Shown: positions 38,122 through 48,606 of the stretch, piece after piece
Layout: every line of letters starts with the position of its first letter
Position numbering within the stretch: the stretch's first letter is position 1
Source of the DNA: Paracoccus wurundjeri
GTDB taxonomy: Bacteria > Pseudomonadota > Alphaproteobacteria > Rhodobacterales > Rhodobacteraceae
DNA: 64,000 nucleotides
Reading direction: 5' to 3'
NCBI RefSeq assembly: GCF_030678915.1
Contig: NZ_JAUUTZ010000017.1
Span: 1 to 64,000 of the forward strand
The notes under the pieces: model-generated
The model's input: only the letters and a program-made list of their open reading frames with translations
Told to the model about the DNA's origin: nothing
Databases searched by the model: none
Position numbers and translations under genes: made by a program

Positions 38122-39044
38122 AACGCATCCTCCACCATCCAGCGCATCAACGCGGGAAAGTCGATTCCCTTATGCGCCGCCTGTTCAGGAGCCAGCGATG
38201 TCGGGGTCATACCCGGCTGGGTATTGACCTCCAGAAGGATCAGCCCGTCCAGCCCGCGCGCTTCGTCCCACCGGAAATCCGTCCGCGTCAGACCGCGGCA
38301 ACCAAGCGCGCGATGCGCCCGAAGGGCATAATCAAGGCAGGCCTCGGTAATTTCATCCGGCAGTTCCGCCGGAAGCACATGCCGCGATCCGCCCTCCTTG
38401 TATTTTGCATCATAATCGTACCAACCATCGGTGATGATCTCGGTCACGCATAACGCCCGGTCGCCCATGACCGTCGTCGTCAGCTCGCGCCCGGGGGCAT
38501 AAGTCTCGACCATGACACTTGCAGGCATCGTATCGGCGAGTTGCGGCGGGGCATTCGCGCCATCATGCACGATATAGATCCCGACCGAGGAGCCTTCGTT
38601 ATTCGGCTTGACGACATATGGCGGCACCAGAACATGTCTGCGGCCGACATCCACGGCATCGGCGATCACGCTTTCGACCACCGGCAGACCGGCTGCGCGG
38701 AATGCCGCCTTGGCCACCGATTTATCCATGGCCATGGCCGAGGCCATCACTCCGGAATGCGTATAGGGAAGCCCCAGCCATTCAAGGATGCCCTGCACGC
38801 AGCCATCCTCGCCCCAGCGGCCGTGCAATGCATTGAAAACGACATCGGGATGAGCCTCGTCCAGCCGGGCAACGATATCGCCGCCCCGGCTTGCACCGAG
38901 TTCGATCTCGATCACATCATAGCCCGCCACCCGCAGCGCCGCAGCGCATTCACGCCCCGATGACAGTGACACCTCGCGCTCGGCCGAGGGGCCACCCATC
39001 AGAACGGCTACGGTATGGGCTGTCCTGCTCGACCTGCCCGTCAC
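38109..39044 (-). CDS. ddl: D-alanine--D-alanine ligase
   Basis: A 311-residue ATP-grasp enzyme forming the D-Ala-D-Ala dipeptide of peptidoglycan. [19 protein letters not shown] is the N-terminal signature, [16 protein letters not shown] and [15 protein letters not shown] follow, and the Mg/ATP residues are in [12 protein letters not shown] and [18 protein letters not shown] at 39044 is preferred, with AGAGG seven bases upstream; a GTG at 39062 is the alternative. A ~200-bp gap from murB suggests it may have its own promoter. Confidence 0.94.
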   Translation of the reverse strand: MTGRSSRTAHTVAVLMGGPSAEREVSLSSGRECAAALRVAGYDVIEIELGASRGGDIVARLDEAHPDVVFNALHGRWGEDGCVQGILEWLGLPYTHSGVMASAMAMDKSVAKAAFRAAGLPVVESVIADAVDVGRRHVLVPPYVVKPNNEGSSVGIYIVHDGANAPPQLADTMPASVMVETYAPGRELTTTVMGDRALCVTEIITDGWYDYDAKYKEGGSRHVLPAELPDEITEACLDYALRAHRALGCRGLTRTDFRWDEARGLDGLILLEVNTQPGMTPTSLAPEQAAHKGIDFPALMRWMVEDALCHS

Positions 39045-39264
39045 GTTTCTGCCTCTTGCCACCCGGTTGATCCGGGCCTTGTCTGGTTCGATGCGGCCGG
39101 GTTTTCCCCGATCCCGTAATCATTGTTTCTGCAGGATAACCGCAAAGACCGAATCACAAAAGGGCCTTTTTATGGTTGGGCGGATATTATGATCCTGTCA
39201 GTGTAAAGAATGATCTGATTGCCGCCTGTTCGCGGCAGGATCCCAGCAGGACAACAGCGGAAAA

Positions 39265-40206
39265 TCAGGCCTCGTCCCGCTCGGCTGCGGGTTCTCCGAC
39301 GCGGATCACCTCCCATTGCAACTCCTGACCGCTATCCTCAAGCACGCGACGACGGACCAGTTCGCCCAAAGCCTCAAGATCGGCGGCCGTTGCCCCCGCC
39401 GCATTCAGCAGGAAATTCGGGTGTTTCTCGGACATTTGCGCGCCACCCCAGCTATGGCCGCGTAGCCCCGCACGGTCGATCAGCGACCATGCCTTCAACT
39501 CATGCGTATCATCCGCCTTGCCCGTCGAACTGAACCCGGCCGGATTGCGGAAGGTCGAACCGGCGCTGCGTTCTTTCGTGGGCTGGGTCTCATCCCGCTT
39601 GGCCAGCTGTGCCGCCATTTTCGCGTGCAATGCATCCGGATCGCCCTTCCCGGCCCCAAGAACCGCCTCGGTGATGATCCATCCTTCGGGCAATTCGGAA
39701 TGGCGATAGGCGAAACGCAGATCGTCCGGGGTCAGGACGACCGGCCTTCCGTCACGCGAAACGCCCCGGGCCTCAAGCAGATGATCGGCGATATAGGAGC
39801 CATAGCATCCCGCATTCATCCTGACCGCGCCGCCGACCGAGCCGGGAATCGTGCGCAGAAATGTCAGATCCAGACCTGCATCCGCTGCCCGGCGGGCGAC
39901 ATGGGCGTCCAGTGCGCCGGCCCCGGCGATGACCCGGTCATCCTCCACCGTGATGGAGTTGAACCCGCGCCCCAGCCGGATGACCACACCCCGGATCCCG
40001 CCATCCCGCACGATCAGATTGCTGCCGACACCGATCGGAAAAACCGGCATATCCGGGGCGAGATCGCGCAGAAATCCAGCAAGATCCTCCGTATCCGCGG
40101 GCTGAAACAGCCAGTCTGCCGGGCCACCTACCCGCAGCCATGTCAGGCTGTCCAGGGGGCGGTTTGGTGTGAGGACACCGCGGGGGATAGGAAGTTCTAA
40201 TGTCAT
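39265..40206 (-). CDS. murB: UDP-N-acetylmuramate dehydrogenase
   Basis: A 313-residue FAD enzyme reducing UDP-GlcNAc-enolpyruvate to UDP-MurNAc. FAD-binding segments [17 protein letters not shown] and [24 protein letters not shown] and the catalytic region [15 protein letters not shown] are clear. [11 protein letters not shown] holds the catalytic serine, and [25 protein letters not shown] is near the end. The type is the short (MurB II) form. ATG at 40206 is used though its ribosome site is weak; a TTG 16 codons upstream is possible. Confidence 0.94.
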   Translation of the reverse strand: MTLELPIPRGVLTPNRPLDSLTWLRVGGPADWLFQPADTEDLAGFLRDLAPDMPVFPIGVGSNLIVRDGGIRGVVIRLGRGFNSITVEDDRVIAGAGALDAHVARRAADAGLDLTFLRTIPGSVGGAVRMNAGCYGSYIADHLLEARGVSRDGRPVVLTPDDLRFAYRHSELPEGWIITEAVLGAGKGDPDALHAKMAAQLAKRDETQPTKERSAGSTFRNPAGFSSTGKADDTHELKAWSLIDRAGLRGHSWGGAQMSEKHPNFLLNAAGATAADLEALGELVRRRVLEDSGQELQWEVIRVGEPAAERDEA

Positions 40207-40286
40207 GACATGCTGGTAAACAGGGCCTTGCCGAAGGTCAATCTGCACCGGCAAGCCATGGCCCGGGCCAGATATCTGTCGGAAGT

Positions 40287-40574
40287 TCAGCGAAGCACTC
40301 TTTTCGACAAATCTGCCCCGTCATCCCCTTGATCGATATTTTCGCGCATATCCTGCCGGTTGCGATGCAGGATCGCGCCGAGCCCAGCCGCAAACGCACA
40401 TATTCCAACGGCAGGCCCCCAATGCAGGGTCAGCCAGCCCAGGATCGGAACACCTATAGCGATCATGCCCGCCACAAGACGCGCCTGACCCACGGGCGAG
40501 CGCCGCGGCAGAAAGCATGCCAGAAAAAGCCAAAGCAATGCCAACCCGCCCGAGATCGAGTACATGCTGTTCAT
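40287..40574 (-). CDS. DUF2484 family small membrane protein
   Basis: A 95-residue protein with two or three predicted transmembrane helices ([15 protein letters not shown] and two more between residues 32 and 68) and a charged C-terminal tail. It is an uncharacterised DUF2484 member found between murC and murB in Rhodobacteraceae. Its ATG overlaps the murC stop (ATGA), so it is made along with the wall-precursor enzymes. A role in division or precursor synthesis is a guess from position alone. Confidence 0.82.
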   Translation of the reverse strand: MNSMYSISGGLALLWLFLACFLPRRSPVGQARLVAGMIAIGVPILGWLTLHWGPAVGICAFAAGLGAILHRNRQDMRENIDQGDDGADLSKRVLR

Positions 40575-41998
40575 GCCGGTTGGTCCCGCAGGCGTTCAGG
40601 CAGGGCATTGGCCCAGCCCGAAATCGTACCTGCACCCAGGCAGACGACCATATCACCGGGCCGGGCCTGTTCCCGGACTAGCCGCGTCAGATCCTCTTCA
40701 CTCAGGATTGCGCGGGCATGCCGGTGGCCATGGGCAATCAATCCAGCGACCAGATCGTCCCGCGTGGCGCCAGGGATCGGATCTTCGCCGGCGGCATAGA
40801 CCTCGGCAATCGCGACTACATCGGCTTCGTTGAAACAGGTGCAGAAATCATCGAACAGGCTGGACAGACGCGAATAGCGATGCGGCTGATGCACGGCGAT
40901 GACCCGGCCCGAGCTTGCCTGACGCGCGGCCTTCAGCACTGCTGCGATCTCGACCGGATGGTGGCCGTAATCGTCAATGATGGTGACGCCGTCCACTTCG
41001 CCCACACGCGTGAAACGCCGTCCCACCCCGCCAAAATTCGCCAGCGCCTCGCGGATCTCGGATCTCTTCATGCCCAGATGTCTCGCGACGGCAACCGCTG
41101 CGAGACAGTTCGAGACGTTGTGGTCCCCCGGCATCGGCAGGGTGCAGCCTTCGATCGTCAGGAAACCCTCGCCGGTCTCGTCCCGCTCGGCCTGAAGCGC
41201 AATATCGAAATGCGCGATACCCTTGTCGTAATGCAGATTGACCGCGCGCACATCGGCCTGCGTATTGAAGCCAAACGTCACCACCCGGCGATCGGTCAGC
41301 CGGCCGACAAGCGCCTGCACCTCGGGATGATCGGTACAGCACACCGCCAGACCGTAGAACGGAATCCCCGAGGTGAAATCATAAAAACCCTTCCGCAGAG
41401 CATCGAAACTGCCCCAATGCTCCATATGCTCGGGGTCGATATTCGTGACAATGGCGATATCGGCGGGCAGGCGATTGAAGCTGCCATCGCTTTCATCCGC
41501 CTCGACGACCATCCATTCGCCCGCACCGGCACGAGCGTTCGAGCCATAGGCGTGAATCACCCCGCCATTGATTACGGTCGGATCCAGCCCGCCCGCATCC
41601 AGCAGAGTTGCGACCATGGTCGTCGTCGTCGTCTTGCCATGGGTGCCCGCGACGGCGATATTCGATTTCATCCGCATGAGCTCGGCCAGCATCTCGGCGC
41701 GGCGCACCACGGGCAGGCCACGGCGGCGGGCCTCTTCCAGTTCGGGATTGCCCTTCTTGATCGCGGTCGAGATCACGATCACACCGGCGCCCTCGATATT
41801 TCCGGCCTCCTGCCCCTCGAAAATCGTGGCGCCCAGCCCTTCCAGCCGGTCGGTGATTTTCGAGCGTTTCAGGTCACTGCCCTGCACCGCATAACCAAGC
41901 GTCAGCAACACTTCGGCGATGCCGGACATGCCGATGCCGCCGATGCCGACGAAATGGATCGGGCCGAGTTCTCCGGGCAGTTTGGTCGCCGCGTTCAT
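40571..41998 (-). CDS. murC: UDP-N-acetylmuramate--L-alanine ligase
   Basis: A 475-residue Mur ligase adding L-alanine to UDP-MurNAc. The N-terminal uracil-binding loop [21 protein letters not shown] loop [16 protein letters not shown] (~115), central DESDGSF, and C-terminal [14 protein letters not shown] and HQPHRYSRL are all present. It overlaps both murG upstream and the DUF2484 gene downstream by 4 bp. Confidence 0.96.
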   Translation of the reverse strand: MNAATKLPGELGPIHFVGIGGIGMSGIAEVLLTLGYAVQGSDLKRSKITDRLEGLGATIFEGQEAGNIEGAGVIVISTAIKKGNPELEEARRRGLPVVRRAEMLAELMRMKSNIAVAGTHGKTTTTTMVATLLDAGGLDPTVINGGVIHAYGSNARAGAGEWMVVEADESDGSFNRLPADIAIVTNIDPEHMEHWGSFDALRKGFYDFTSGIPFYGLAVCCTDHPEVQALVGRLTDRRVVTFGFNTQADVRAVNLHYDKGIAHFDIALQAERDETGEGFLTIEGCTLPMPGDHNVSNCLAAVAVARHLGMKRSEIREALANFGGVGRRFTRVGEVDGVTIIDDYGHHPVEIAAVLKAARQASSGRVIAVHQPHRYSRLSSLFDDFCTCFNEADVVAIAEVYAAGEDPIPGATRDDLVAGLIAHGHRHARAILSEEDLTRLVREQARPGDMVVCLGAGTISGWANALPERLRDQPA

Positions 41999-43080
41999 TC
42001 CTTGATCTCCATCACGATATCATAAAGCCGCCGCGCCGCGTCCGGGCGGCCAAGTCCGCCTGCGGCAGCGGCCATTTTTCCTGCCTGTACGGGATCCGTC
42101 AGTATGGCGCGGATGTCGCGTGTCAGGGTCGTGGCATCAAGCGCCGATTCCGGATGGACGAATGCCGCCCCTGCATCGGCAAGCGCCTGTGCATTGGCCG
42201 TCTGATGGTCTCCGGCAGCGGTCGCCAGAGGAATCAGGATCGCGGGACGCCCGATCACGGTCATATCGGCGATCGAAGAGGCGCCCGACCGGCTGATCAC
42301 CAGTTGCGCCTGTGCAATCCGCTGGGGAACGTCGGTGAAAAAGGGCTGTACATCGGCGCGGATACCCGCAGCCTGATAAGCCTTGGTCACCCTGTCCCCA
42401 TCCTCGGCCCTGGCCTGATGGCTGACATGCAACCGCGCGCGCATCTCTGCCGGCAAGGCCGCAATCGCGCCCGGCACGATATCCGACAATATCCGTGCTC
42501 CTTGCGAGCCACCGATCACCAGAAGGTACAGTTCTCCATCGCCCGGCGCATCATAGACCGCCCCTGCCCGCTCCAGCACCGAGGCGCGAACGGGATTGCC
42601 GGTATGGACGGCCTCGACACGATCAGGCAGCCGCGTTGGCCAGATACCGCAGGCCACGCGATGAACCCGTGGCGCGAACAGCCGGTTCACCCGGCCCATC
42701 ACACCGTTCTGTTCATGGATCATGCGCGGCAGGCCCATGCTAACCGCTGCGGCAAGCGCCGGAATGGTCGGGTAGCCGCCGAATCCGATCACGACCGAGG
42801 GCCGGTCACGCCGGAACGCGGCACGTGCCGCCAATATCCCTGCGGCGATCTTGAATGGCGCGGTCAGCTTACCGATGACCCCACCCCGCGCCGTGGTCGC
42901 GGATTGCACCACCGAACGCTCGACTGCCCCAGGAAATCCCTCGGCATAGCGCGCGCCGCGCTCATCGGTGGACAGCCTCACCCGCCATCCCTCGGCAAGC
43001 AGCAACTCAGCCAGCGCCTGCGCAGGAAACATATGCCCGCCGGTTCCCCCGGCAGCAATCAGTGCAAGCGGTGCGGACAT
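41995..43080 (-). CDS. murG: UDP-GlcNAc:lipid I N-acetylglucosaminyltransferase
   Basis: A 361-residue GT-B glycosyltransferase that makes lipid II at the inner face of the membrane. The N-terminal glycine loop [44 protein letters not shown] and the UDP-GlcNAc-binding [28 protein letters not shown] (in blocks) are diagnostic. It overlaps ftsW by 1 bp and murC by 4 bp. Confidence 0.96.
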   Translation of the reverse strand: MSAPLALIAAGGTGGHMFPAQALAELLLAEGWRVRLSTDERGARYAEGFPGAVERSVVQSATTARGGVIGKLTAPFKIAAGILAARAAFRRDRPSVVIGFGGYPTIPALAAAVSMGLPRMIHEQNGVMGRVNRLFAPRVHRVACGIWPTRLPDRVEAVHTGNPVRASVLERAGAVYDAPGDGELYLLVIGGSQGARILSDIVPGAIAALPAEMRARLHVSHQARAEDGDRVTKAYQAAGIRADVQPFFTDVPQRIAQAQLVISRSGASSIADMTVIGRPAILIPLATAAGDHQTANAQALADAGAAFVHPESALDATTLTRDIRAILTDPVQAGKMAAAAGGLGRPDAARRLYDIVMEIKE

Positions 43081-44243
43081 CAGCGTTTCCGCCGAAGGAT
43101 TTCAGCGATTTCGCCCTGTGGACGAGTGCGCGTCAGCGCCAGCAGCGCCCCCAGCGTAACGGCTGACGCGATGATCGACGAGCCGCCATAGCTGATAAAG
43201 GGCAATGTCATGCCTTTGGCCGGCAGCAGCCGGACCGCGACACCCATATTGATCAGCGCCTGTACTCCGAAAGAACAGGCCAGCCCGGCACCGGCAATTC
43301 TGGTGAAAGGATCACGTTCCTTCAGCAGACGGAACAGGCTGCGCACAACGATGGTGCAGTACAGCGCAATGATCGCCAGCACCATAATCAGCCCGTATTC
43401 CTCGGCGGCGACGGCGATGATGAAATCGGTATGCGCATCCGGCAGCGACCACTTCACCGTACCTTCGCCCACGCCGACTCCGAAAAATCCGCCTTCCTGA
43501 ATGGCGTTGGTTGCATAGCCGATCTGGGTGCGGGGATCGATCTCGGGCGACAGAAAGCCGTTGATCCGACGGGCGAAATGCTCGGACGCGCCATAGGCGA
43601 AAAAGCCGCCCAGCACCGCCATGCCAGCCACGCCCATCAACAGCACCATCGGCGCACCCGCGACGAAATACATCACCAGCCAGGCGAACAGCACCAGCGA
43701 CGCCTGCCCGAAATCAGGCTGCATCGCCAGCAGCAGCACGATCATCCCGGCTGTTATGAAGGAATAAAGCCTGCCCGGCGGGCCACCCACTTCCTGACTT
43801 GCCGCCATGAACCATGCACAGAGCGCAACGAAACCCGGCTTGAGGAATTCCGACGGCTGCAAGGAAAATCCCGCAATACTCAACCAGCGCACCGCGCCCT
43901 TGCCGTGATCCGTCCCAAGTACCGGCAGGACGAAAAGCATCAGCAACGCCACAGCGAAACCCATGACGCCGAAACGCCTCACCTGCCGGGGCGACATCAT
44001 CGAGAAGATCAGCAGGACGAACAGCGAAAGACCGCCATACATCGCCTGTCGTTCGACATAGTAAAACCTGGGCAGATTGTTCTTTTCCGCCAAAGGCACC
44101 GACGCCGCCAGTCCCAGCAGGATGCCCATCGCAAACAGCCCCAGCACACAGGCCAATGACCATTTATCGACGGTTCGCCACCATCTGGGAAGAATCGGAT
44201 CGCCTGCCCGCACCTGAGCCGTGCCAAAGACCATCTCGGTCAT
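43080..44243 (-). CDS. ftsW: Lipid II polymerase FtsW
   Basis: A 387-residue SEDS-family membrane protein with ten predicted helices. Landmarks are [65 protein letters not shown] (catalytic aspartate region), [27 protein letters not shown] and [14 protein letters not shown]. It polymerises septal peptidoglycan with its cognate PBP3. The start at 44243 has AGGATATCC; the upstream 28 codons lack support. It is the first gene of the minus-strand cluster here: the gene beyond it faces the other way, so murD and mraY are not adjacent. Confidence 0.95.
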   Translation of the reverse strand: MTEMVFGTAQVRAGDPILPRWWRTVDKWSLACVLGLFAMGILLGLAASVPLAEKNNLPRFYYVERQAMYGGLSLFVLLIFSMMSPRQVRRFGVMGFAVALLMLFVLPVLGTDHGKGAVRWLSIAGFSLQPSEFLKPGFVALCAWFMAASQEVGGPPGRLYSFITAGMIVLLLAMQPDFGQASLVLFAWLVMYFVAGAPMVLLMGVAGMAVLGGFFAYGASEHFARRINGFLSPEIDPRTQIGYATNAIQEGGFFGVGVGEGTVKWSLPDAHTDFIIAVAAEEYGLIMVLAIIALYCTIVVRSLFRLLKERDPFTRIAGAGLACSFGVQALINMGVAVRLLPAKGMTLPFISYGGSSIIASAVTLGALLALTRTRPQGEIAEILRRKR

Positions 44244-44488
44244 GGATATCCTGCCGTCACTGCCTCTGCCATGTCCGGTTTTCCGGATCTGGGAGAAAGC
44301 ATAGCGCGATTTCCATCGCCGCGCCACTACCTATTGTGTGAAGTCCATGGAAAATCTGTATCTGGCCTCTGCCATGACCAGCTGGAATCGGGACGATCGA
44401 CGCAGGCTCGACGCCGAAATGTCCCTATCTCGCATGACAAGAGACAGGATTTTGTAGCATTGTCATATAAATGCGCCAATATACCCCG

Positions 44489-45676
44489 ATGACACAAATC
44501 AACCGCCCCGTTCTTCTGGAAATCGTCTCGGCCTTTTTGCGGCTTGGTGTAACCAGCTTTGGCGGGCCGATTGCGCATCTTGGCTATTTTCGCTCTGAAC
44601 TGATCCAGCGGCGGCGCTGGATCAGCGATGACAGCTATGCCGAAATCCTTGCGCTTAGTCAGTTCCTGCCCGGACCGGCATCCTCGCAGGTCGCATTTGC
44701 GCTGGGCTGGCAGCGCGGCGGCTTTGCCGGAGCATTGCTCGCGACATTGGCGTTTACGCTGCCATCCGCCTTGACGATGGTCCTGCTTGCGGCGTTTGCC
44801 GGATCGACGCCGCCGGAAACAGGGCTGGCCGGAGGGTTGGTTGCGGGGCTGAAGATCACTGCCGTGGCGGTCGTCGCGCATGCGGTTCTGGGCATGGCGC
44901 GAAGCCTTGCTCCGACAGGCGCCCGTGCCGGGATTGCGCTTGCGGCACTGGCAATGATCGCATTGCTGCCCGCGGAAGCCGTTGTGCAGGTCGCCGCCAT
45001 CCTGCTGGGTGCGGGGCTTGGCTTCGTCTTTCGGGTTGCGCCAGCTTTGCGGGAAATGGCCACCCCGCCCCTGCGCGCACTGACCCGGAAAGGCGGGGCA
45101 TATTGTCTTGCGGCTTTTGCCATCCTGCTGATCGGGCTTCCCCTTTTGGCGACAATCGGCTGGCCGGTGAAACTCGCCGATATCTTTTATCGCGCAGGGG
45201 CTTTGGTTTTCGGCGGAGGGCATGTCGTCCTGCCGCTGCTGCAAAACGGCACTCAGGGACTGGTTTCCGACGCAAGCTTTCTGGCGGGATACGGAGCAGC
45301 GCAGGCGATGCCGGGGCCACTATTCACCTTTGCGGGCTGGCTGGGTCAGGTAACGGGCGGATTGCCCGGCGCATTAATCGCGCTTGTCGCGATTTTTCTT
45401 CCCGGATTTCTTCTGATGGCCGGCGCAATGCCGTTCTGGGCCGTGCTGTCACGGATAGGCAATGCGCGCCATGCCATGGCCGGCGCGAATGCTGCAGTCG
45501 TCGGCATCCTGGGACATGCGCTTTACGATCCGGTTTTCACCTCGGGAATCCGTGGCGATGCGGATCTCGCGCTGGCCGTGACCCTTTTCCTGATGCTTGG
45601 TTTATGGAGCAGACCCGCTTGGCAGGTGGTGATTGCCGGTGCGCTGGGCGGCGTGGCACTTTCCGGCCTCGCGTAA
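44489..45676 (+). CDS. chrA: Chromate transporter ChrA
   Basis: A 395-residue membrane protein with two homologous CHR domains: FLRLGVTSFGGPIAHLGYF and LSQFLPGPASSQVAFALGW in the first, FYRAGALVFGGGHVVLPLL and GYGAAQAMPGPLFTFAGWLG in the second. This is the long-chain CHR type that exports chromate and may act on sulfate-like anions. A TATAAA at 44466-44471 is the best -10 box; if used, the ATG at 44471 would overlap it, so the in-frame ATG at 44489 is preferred with a short leader lacking a Shine-Dalgarno site. It sits where upstream dcw genes would be expected. Confidence 0.88.
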   Translation: MTQINRPVLLEIVSAFLRLGVTSFGGPIAHLGYFRSELIQRRRWISDDSYAEILALSQFLPGPASSQVAFALGWQRGGFAGALLATLAFTLPSALTMVLLAAFAGSTPPETGLAGGLVAGLKITAVAVVAHAVLGMARSLAPTGARAGIALAALAMIALLPAEAVVQVAAILLGAGLGFVFRVAPALREMATPPLRALTRKGGAYCLAAFAILLIGLPLLATIGWPVKLADIFYRAGALVFGGGHVVLPLLQNGTQGLVSDASFLAGYGAAQAMPGPLFTFAGWLGQVTGGLPGALIALVAIFLPGFLLMAGAMPFWAVLSRIGNARHAMAGANAAVVGILGHALYDPVFTSGIRGDADLALAVTLFLMLGLWSRPAWQVVIAGALGGVALSGLA

Positions 45677-45689
45677 AACCGAACCGCTG

Positions 45690-46148
45690 TTATTCATCCA
45701 CCACGTTAAGGATTTGCGGCAATGCCGGACAGGGCAACAGCTGATTCTTCGCCACATCCGCCAACGTATGATTGTGAAGAAACACATAGACATGCGCGGA
45801 CAGGCTTTCCCACAGGCGGTTCGACAGCGTCTGCGCACGGGAACCCGATACGCCGCCCGAGGCCCCTGCGCCCACATGCATGGCGCTGACGGTTTCGTCC
45901 ACCGCCTCGAGAATTTCGGCCACCCGGATGGTTTCAGATGCGCGGGCAAGACGATAGCCGCCGCCCGGACCGCGTACCGAGGTAACCAGCTCTGCCCGGC
46001 GCAGGCGAACGAAAAGCTGCTCCAGATAGGGCAGCGAAATATCCTGACGGTTCGAAATCTCGGCCAGCGAGGTCAGTTCGTCACCTCGGGCGATGGCAAG
46101 ATCGACCAGTGCAATAATGGCGTAACGGCCTTTTGTTGACAGTTTCAT
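45690..46148 (-). CDS. iscR: Rrf2-family regulator, IscR-like without the cysteine triad
   Basis: A 152-residue Rrf2 regulator. The winged helix (KLSTKGRYAIIALVDLAIARGDELTSLAEISNRQDISLPYLEQLFVRLR, in blocks) and wing GPGGGYRLAR match IscR. The region that holds three cluster cysteines in enterobacterial IscR (~92-106) reads HVGAGASGGVSGSRAQTLSNRLW and has none. The only cysteine is near the C-terminus (QLLPCPALP). This fits the Rhodobacter-type IscR, reported to bind an Fe-S cluster with unusual ligation and repress Fe-S genes when iron is adequate. No suf or isc genes follow in this window. Confidence 0.82.
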   Translation of the reverse strand: MKLSTKGRYAIIALVDLAIARGDELTSLAEISNRQDISLPYLEQLFVRLRRAELVTSVRGPGGGYRLARASETIRVAEILEAVDETVSAMHVGAGASGGVSGSRAQTLSNRLWESLSAHVYVFLHNHTLADVAKNQLLPCPALPQILNVVDE

Positions 46149-46268
46149 CGCTATTTCCCTTCCTGTGCCCCTGCGGCAATCCCGCCACAGATTGACGGCC
46201 CCCTTGACACTACGTTATGCCCCTTATGCCCGTCTTCTTGCGTCTGCGGTACCGGCTTACCAGATAAT

Positions 46269-46297
46269 CGTCTAGAAGCCTCGCAGGAATGCGTCAA
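46269..46297 (-). promoter_or_regulatory. Candidate promoter of the IscR-like gene
   Basis: On the minus strand TTGACG (46292-46297), a 17-bp spacer and TAGACG (46269-46274) form a plausible promoter ~120 bp before the start codon. The -10 is poor. Confidence 0.35.
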
Positions 46298-46326
46298 GAA
46301 ACCCAGAAAGCCGCTGAAGGAATACG

Positions 46327-46989
46327 ATGCCAGAGTTGATTTTTCCGGGCCCCGAGGGCCGCCTAGAGGGTCGTTACCATCCCCAGCCCGGCATACCGGA
46401 CGCCCCTATCGCCATCATCCTGCATCCCCATCCGCAATATGGCGGCACGATGAATAACCGGGTGGTCTATAACCTGCATTATGCCTTCCACAATATGGGC
46501 TTTACGGCGATGCGGTTCAATTTCCGTGGCGTGGGTCGGTCGCAGGGCGAATTCGATCAGGGCATCGGCGAATTGTCGGATGCCGCTTCGGCGCTTGATT
46601 ACCTGCAGGCGATGAATCCGAATTCCAAGCATTGCTGGGTTGCCGGCTTCAGCTTTGGCGCATGGATCGGGATGCAGCTTCTGATGCGGCGCCCCGAGAT
46701 CACCGGTTTCATCAGCGTGGCGCCGCCTGCGAATATGTATGATTTCAGCTTTCTCGCCCCCTGCCCCAATTCCGGGCTGATCGTCAACGGCACTGCCGAT
46801 CGCGTCGCCCCTCCGAAGGACACGCATTCTCTGGTCGCCAAACTGCGCGAGCAGAAGGGCATCACCATCACCCACGAAGAAATCGAGGGCGCAGATCACT
46901 TCTTCCGGGACGAAGATGCCCATATGAAACCGATGATCGACATGGTGCAGACCTATGTGCGCAGGCGGCTGACGGAAAATTCGCGATAA
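46327..46989 (+). CDS. Alpha/beta hydrolase family protein
   Basis: A 220-residue single-domain alpha/beta hydrolase. The oxyanion region HPHPQYGGTMNNRVV, the RFNFRGVGRSQGEFDQGIGE segment, the nucleophile elbow AGFSFGAW (serine ~120), an acid in NGTADRVAPP and the histidine in GADHFFR (~192) give a full Ser-Asp-His triad. The family is widespread in alphaproteobacteria near iscR/suf loci, with no proven substrate. AAGGA lies before the ATG. It is divergent from the Rrf2 gene, so both may share control from the gap. Confidence 0.85.
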   Translation: MPELIFPGPEGRLEGRYHPQPGIPDAPIAIILHPHPQYGGTMNNRVVYNLHYAFHNMGFTAMRFNFRGVGRSQGEFDQGIGELSDAASALDYLQAMNPNSKHCWVAGFSFGAWIGMQLLMRRPEITGFISVAPPANMYDFSFLAPCPNSGLIVNGTADRVAPPKDTHSLVAKLREQKGITITHEEIEGADHFFRDEDAHMKPMIDMVQTYVRRRLTENSR

Positions 46990-47028
46990 GCAGCAGTGCC
47001 GGGAGATAAAATCTGCAAGAGGAAACTC

Positions 47029-47208
47029 ATTGCATACGTCTCATGAGCTATTCACACCGCGCAATTAAATTCTAAAATGCCAAGCTGTTATGGCGCATTA
47101 TTTGGAATCCTGGCACAGCTGAAACGAGGTGTTCGCATAAACTATGCGCGTGATGACGACGCCCGTAGCTTTCCGGCATCATCGCCTCAACGGTATGCAA
47201 TCGCATAC
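47029..47208 (+). promoter_or_regulatory. Cluster of GCATA-containing palindromes upstream of icd
   Basis: The 288-bp leader of icd holds GTATGC-AATC-GCATAC (47193-47208, perfect 6-bp arms), CGCATA-AAC-TATGCG (47134-47148, perfect) and an isolated ATTGCATAC (47029-47037). The nonamer ATTGCATAC recurs in reverse at 47193-47201. Such repeated related sites suggest a dedicated regulator of isocitrate dehydrogenase. They do not match a motif I can name. Confidence 0.5.
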
Positions 47209-47277
47209 TACACTTTCCTTTTAACCGGCGATCCATTATAGCCGCCTCAGCGAATCCAACAGCCGAAGGGACCCTCC

Positions 47278-48489
47278 ATGTCGAAGATCAAGGTAGAGAA
47301 CCCCGTCGTCGAGCTCGACGGCGATGAGATGACCCGGATCATCTGGGATTTCATCAAGAAAAAACTGATTCTGCCCTATCTGGATATCGACCTGAAATAT
47401 TACGATCTTGGCATCGAAGAGCGTGACAGGACCGACGATCAGATCACCGTCGATGCGGCCGAAGCGATCAAACAATATGGCGCGGGCGTCAAATGCGCGA
47501 CCATCACCCCCGATGAAGCGCGGGTCGAGGAATTCAGCCTGAAAAAGATGTGGCGTAGCCCCAACGGCACGATCCGCAACATTCTTGGCGGCGTGATTTT
47601 CCGTGAGCCGATCATCTGCCAGAACGTGCCGCGTCTGGTTCCGGGCTGGACGCAGCCGATCATCGTTGGCCGTCACGCCTATGGCGATCAGTATCGCGCG
47701 ACCGATTTCCGGTTCCCCGGCAAAGGCAAACTGACCATCAAATTCGTCGGCGATGACGGCGAAACCATCGAACACGAGGTATTCCAGGCACCGGGCTCCG
47801 GTATCGCCATGGCGATGTATAACCTTGACGATTCGATCAGGGATTTCGCCCGCGCATCTTTGAACTATGGCCTGAACCGTGGCTTGCCGGTTTATCTGTC
47901 GACCAAGAACACGATCCTGAAAGCCTATGACGGCCGCTTCAAGGATCTGTTCCAGGAAGTCTACGAACAGGAATTCGAAGCCGAGTTCAAGAAGAAGGGC
48001 ATCCATTACGAACACCGGCTGATCGACGATATGGTCGCCTCGGCTCTGAAATGGTCGGGTGGCTATGTCTGGGCCTGCAAGAACTACGACGGCGATGTCC
48101 AGTCCGACACGGTCGCGCAGGGTTTCGGCTCGCTTGGCCTGATGACCTCGGTACTGATGACGCCCGACGGGAAAATCGTCGAGTCCGAGGCCGCCCATGG
48201 CACCGTGACCCGCCACTACCGCGAACATCAGAAGGGCAATGCCACGTCGACCAACTCGATCGCTTCGATCTACGCCTGGACGGGCGGCCTGAAGCATCGC
48301 GCCAAGCTGGACGACAACGCCGCACTGGCCAAATTCGCGGATACGCTTGAGAAAGTGACCGTGCAGGCGGTTGAAGACGGATTCATGACCAAGGATCTGG
48401 CTCTGCTGGTTGGTCCGGACCAGAAATGGCTGACCACCATGGGCTTCCTTGAGAAGATCGACGAGTATCTGAACAAGGCGCTCGACTGA
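47278..48489 (+). CDS. icd: NADP-dependent isocitrate dehydrogenase
   Basis: A 403-residue TCA-cycle enzyme oxidising isocitrate to 2-oxoglutarate with NADP+. The sequence is of the homodimeric type II form shared with eukaryotes rather than the E. coli form: [22 protein letters not shown] at the start, [21 protein letters not shown] (isocitrate-binding), [30 protein letters not shown] (metal aspartates), and [16 protein letters not shown] with the NADP-selecting residues. AAGGGA precedes the ATG. It is a single gene with a strong terminator. Confidence 0.97.
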   Translation: MSKIKVENPVVELDGDEMTRIIWDFIKKKLILPYLDIDLKYYDLGIEERDRTDDQITVDAAEAIKQYGAGVKCATITPDEARVEEFSLKKMWRSPNGTIRNILGGVIFREPIICQNVPRLVPGWTQPIIVGRHAYGDQYRATDFRFPGKGKLTIKFVGDDGETIEHEVFQAPGSGIAMAMYNLDDSIRDFARASLNYGLNRGLPVYLSTKNTILKAYDGRFKDLFQEVYEQEFEAEFKKKGIHYEHRLIDDMVASALKWSGGYVWACKNYDGDVQSDTVAQGFGSLGLMTSVLMTPDGKIVESEAAHGTVTRHYREHQKGNATSTNSIASIYAWTGGLKHRAKLDDNAALAKFADTLEKVTVQAVEDGFMTKDLALLVGPDQKWLTTMGFLEKIDEYLNKALD

Positions 48490-48511
48490 GCAGGCTACTT
48501 TGGACAGAAAC

Positions 48512-48549
48512 AGAAAGGCCGGGCATCATTTGCCCGGCCTTTCTTTCTT
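48512..48549 (+). terminator. Intrinsic terminator of icd
   Basis: AGAAAGGCCGGGCA and TGCCCGGCCTTTCT form a 14-bp perfect stem with a 5-nt loop, followed by TTCTT. The A-rich opposite base could also serve the minus strand. Confidence 0.92.
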
Positions 48550-48606
48550 CCGGCCTCGCGCCTATTCTTCCTTCACGGTCGTGCCTGATATTGATTTCGC
48601 CGCGCT

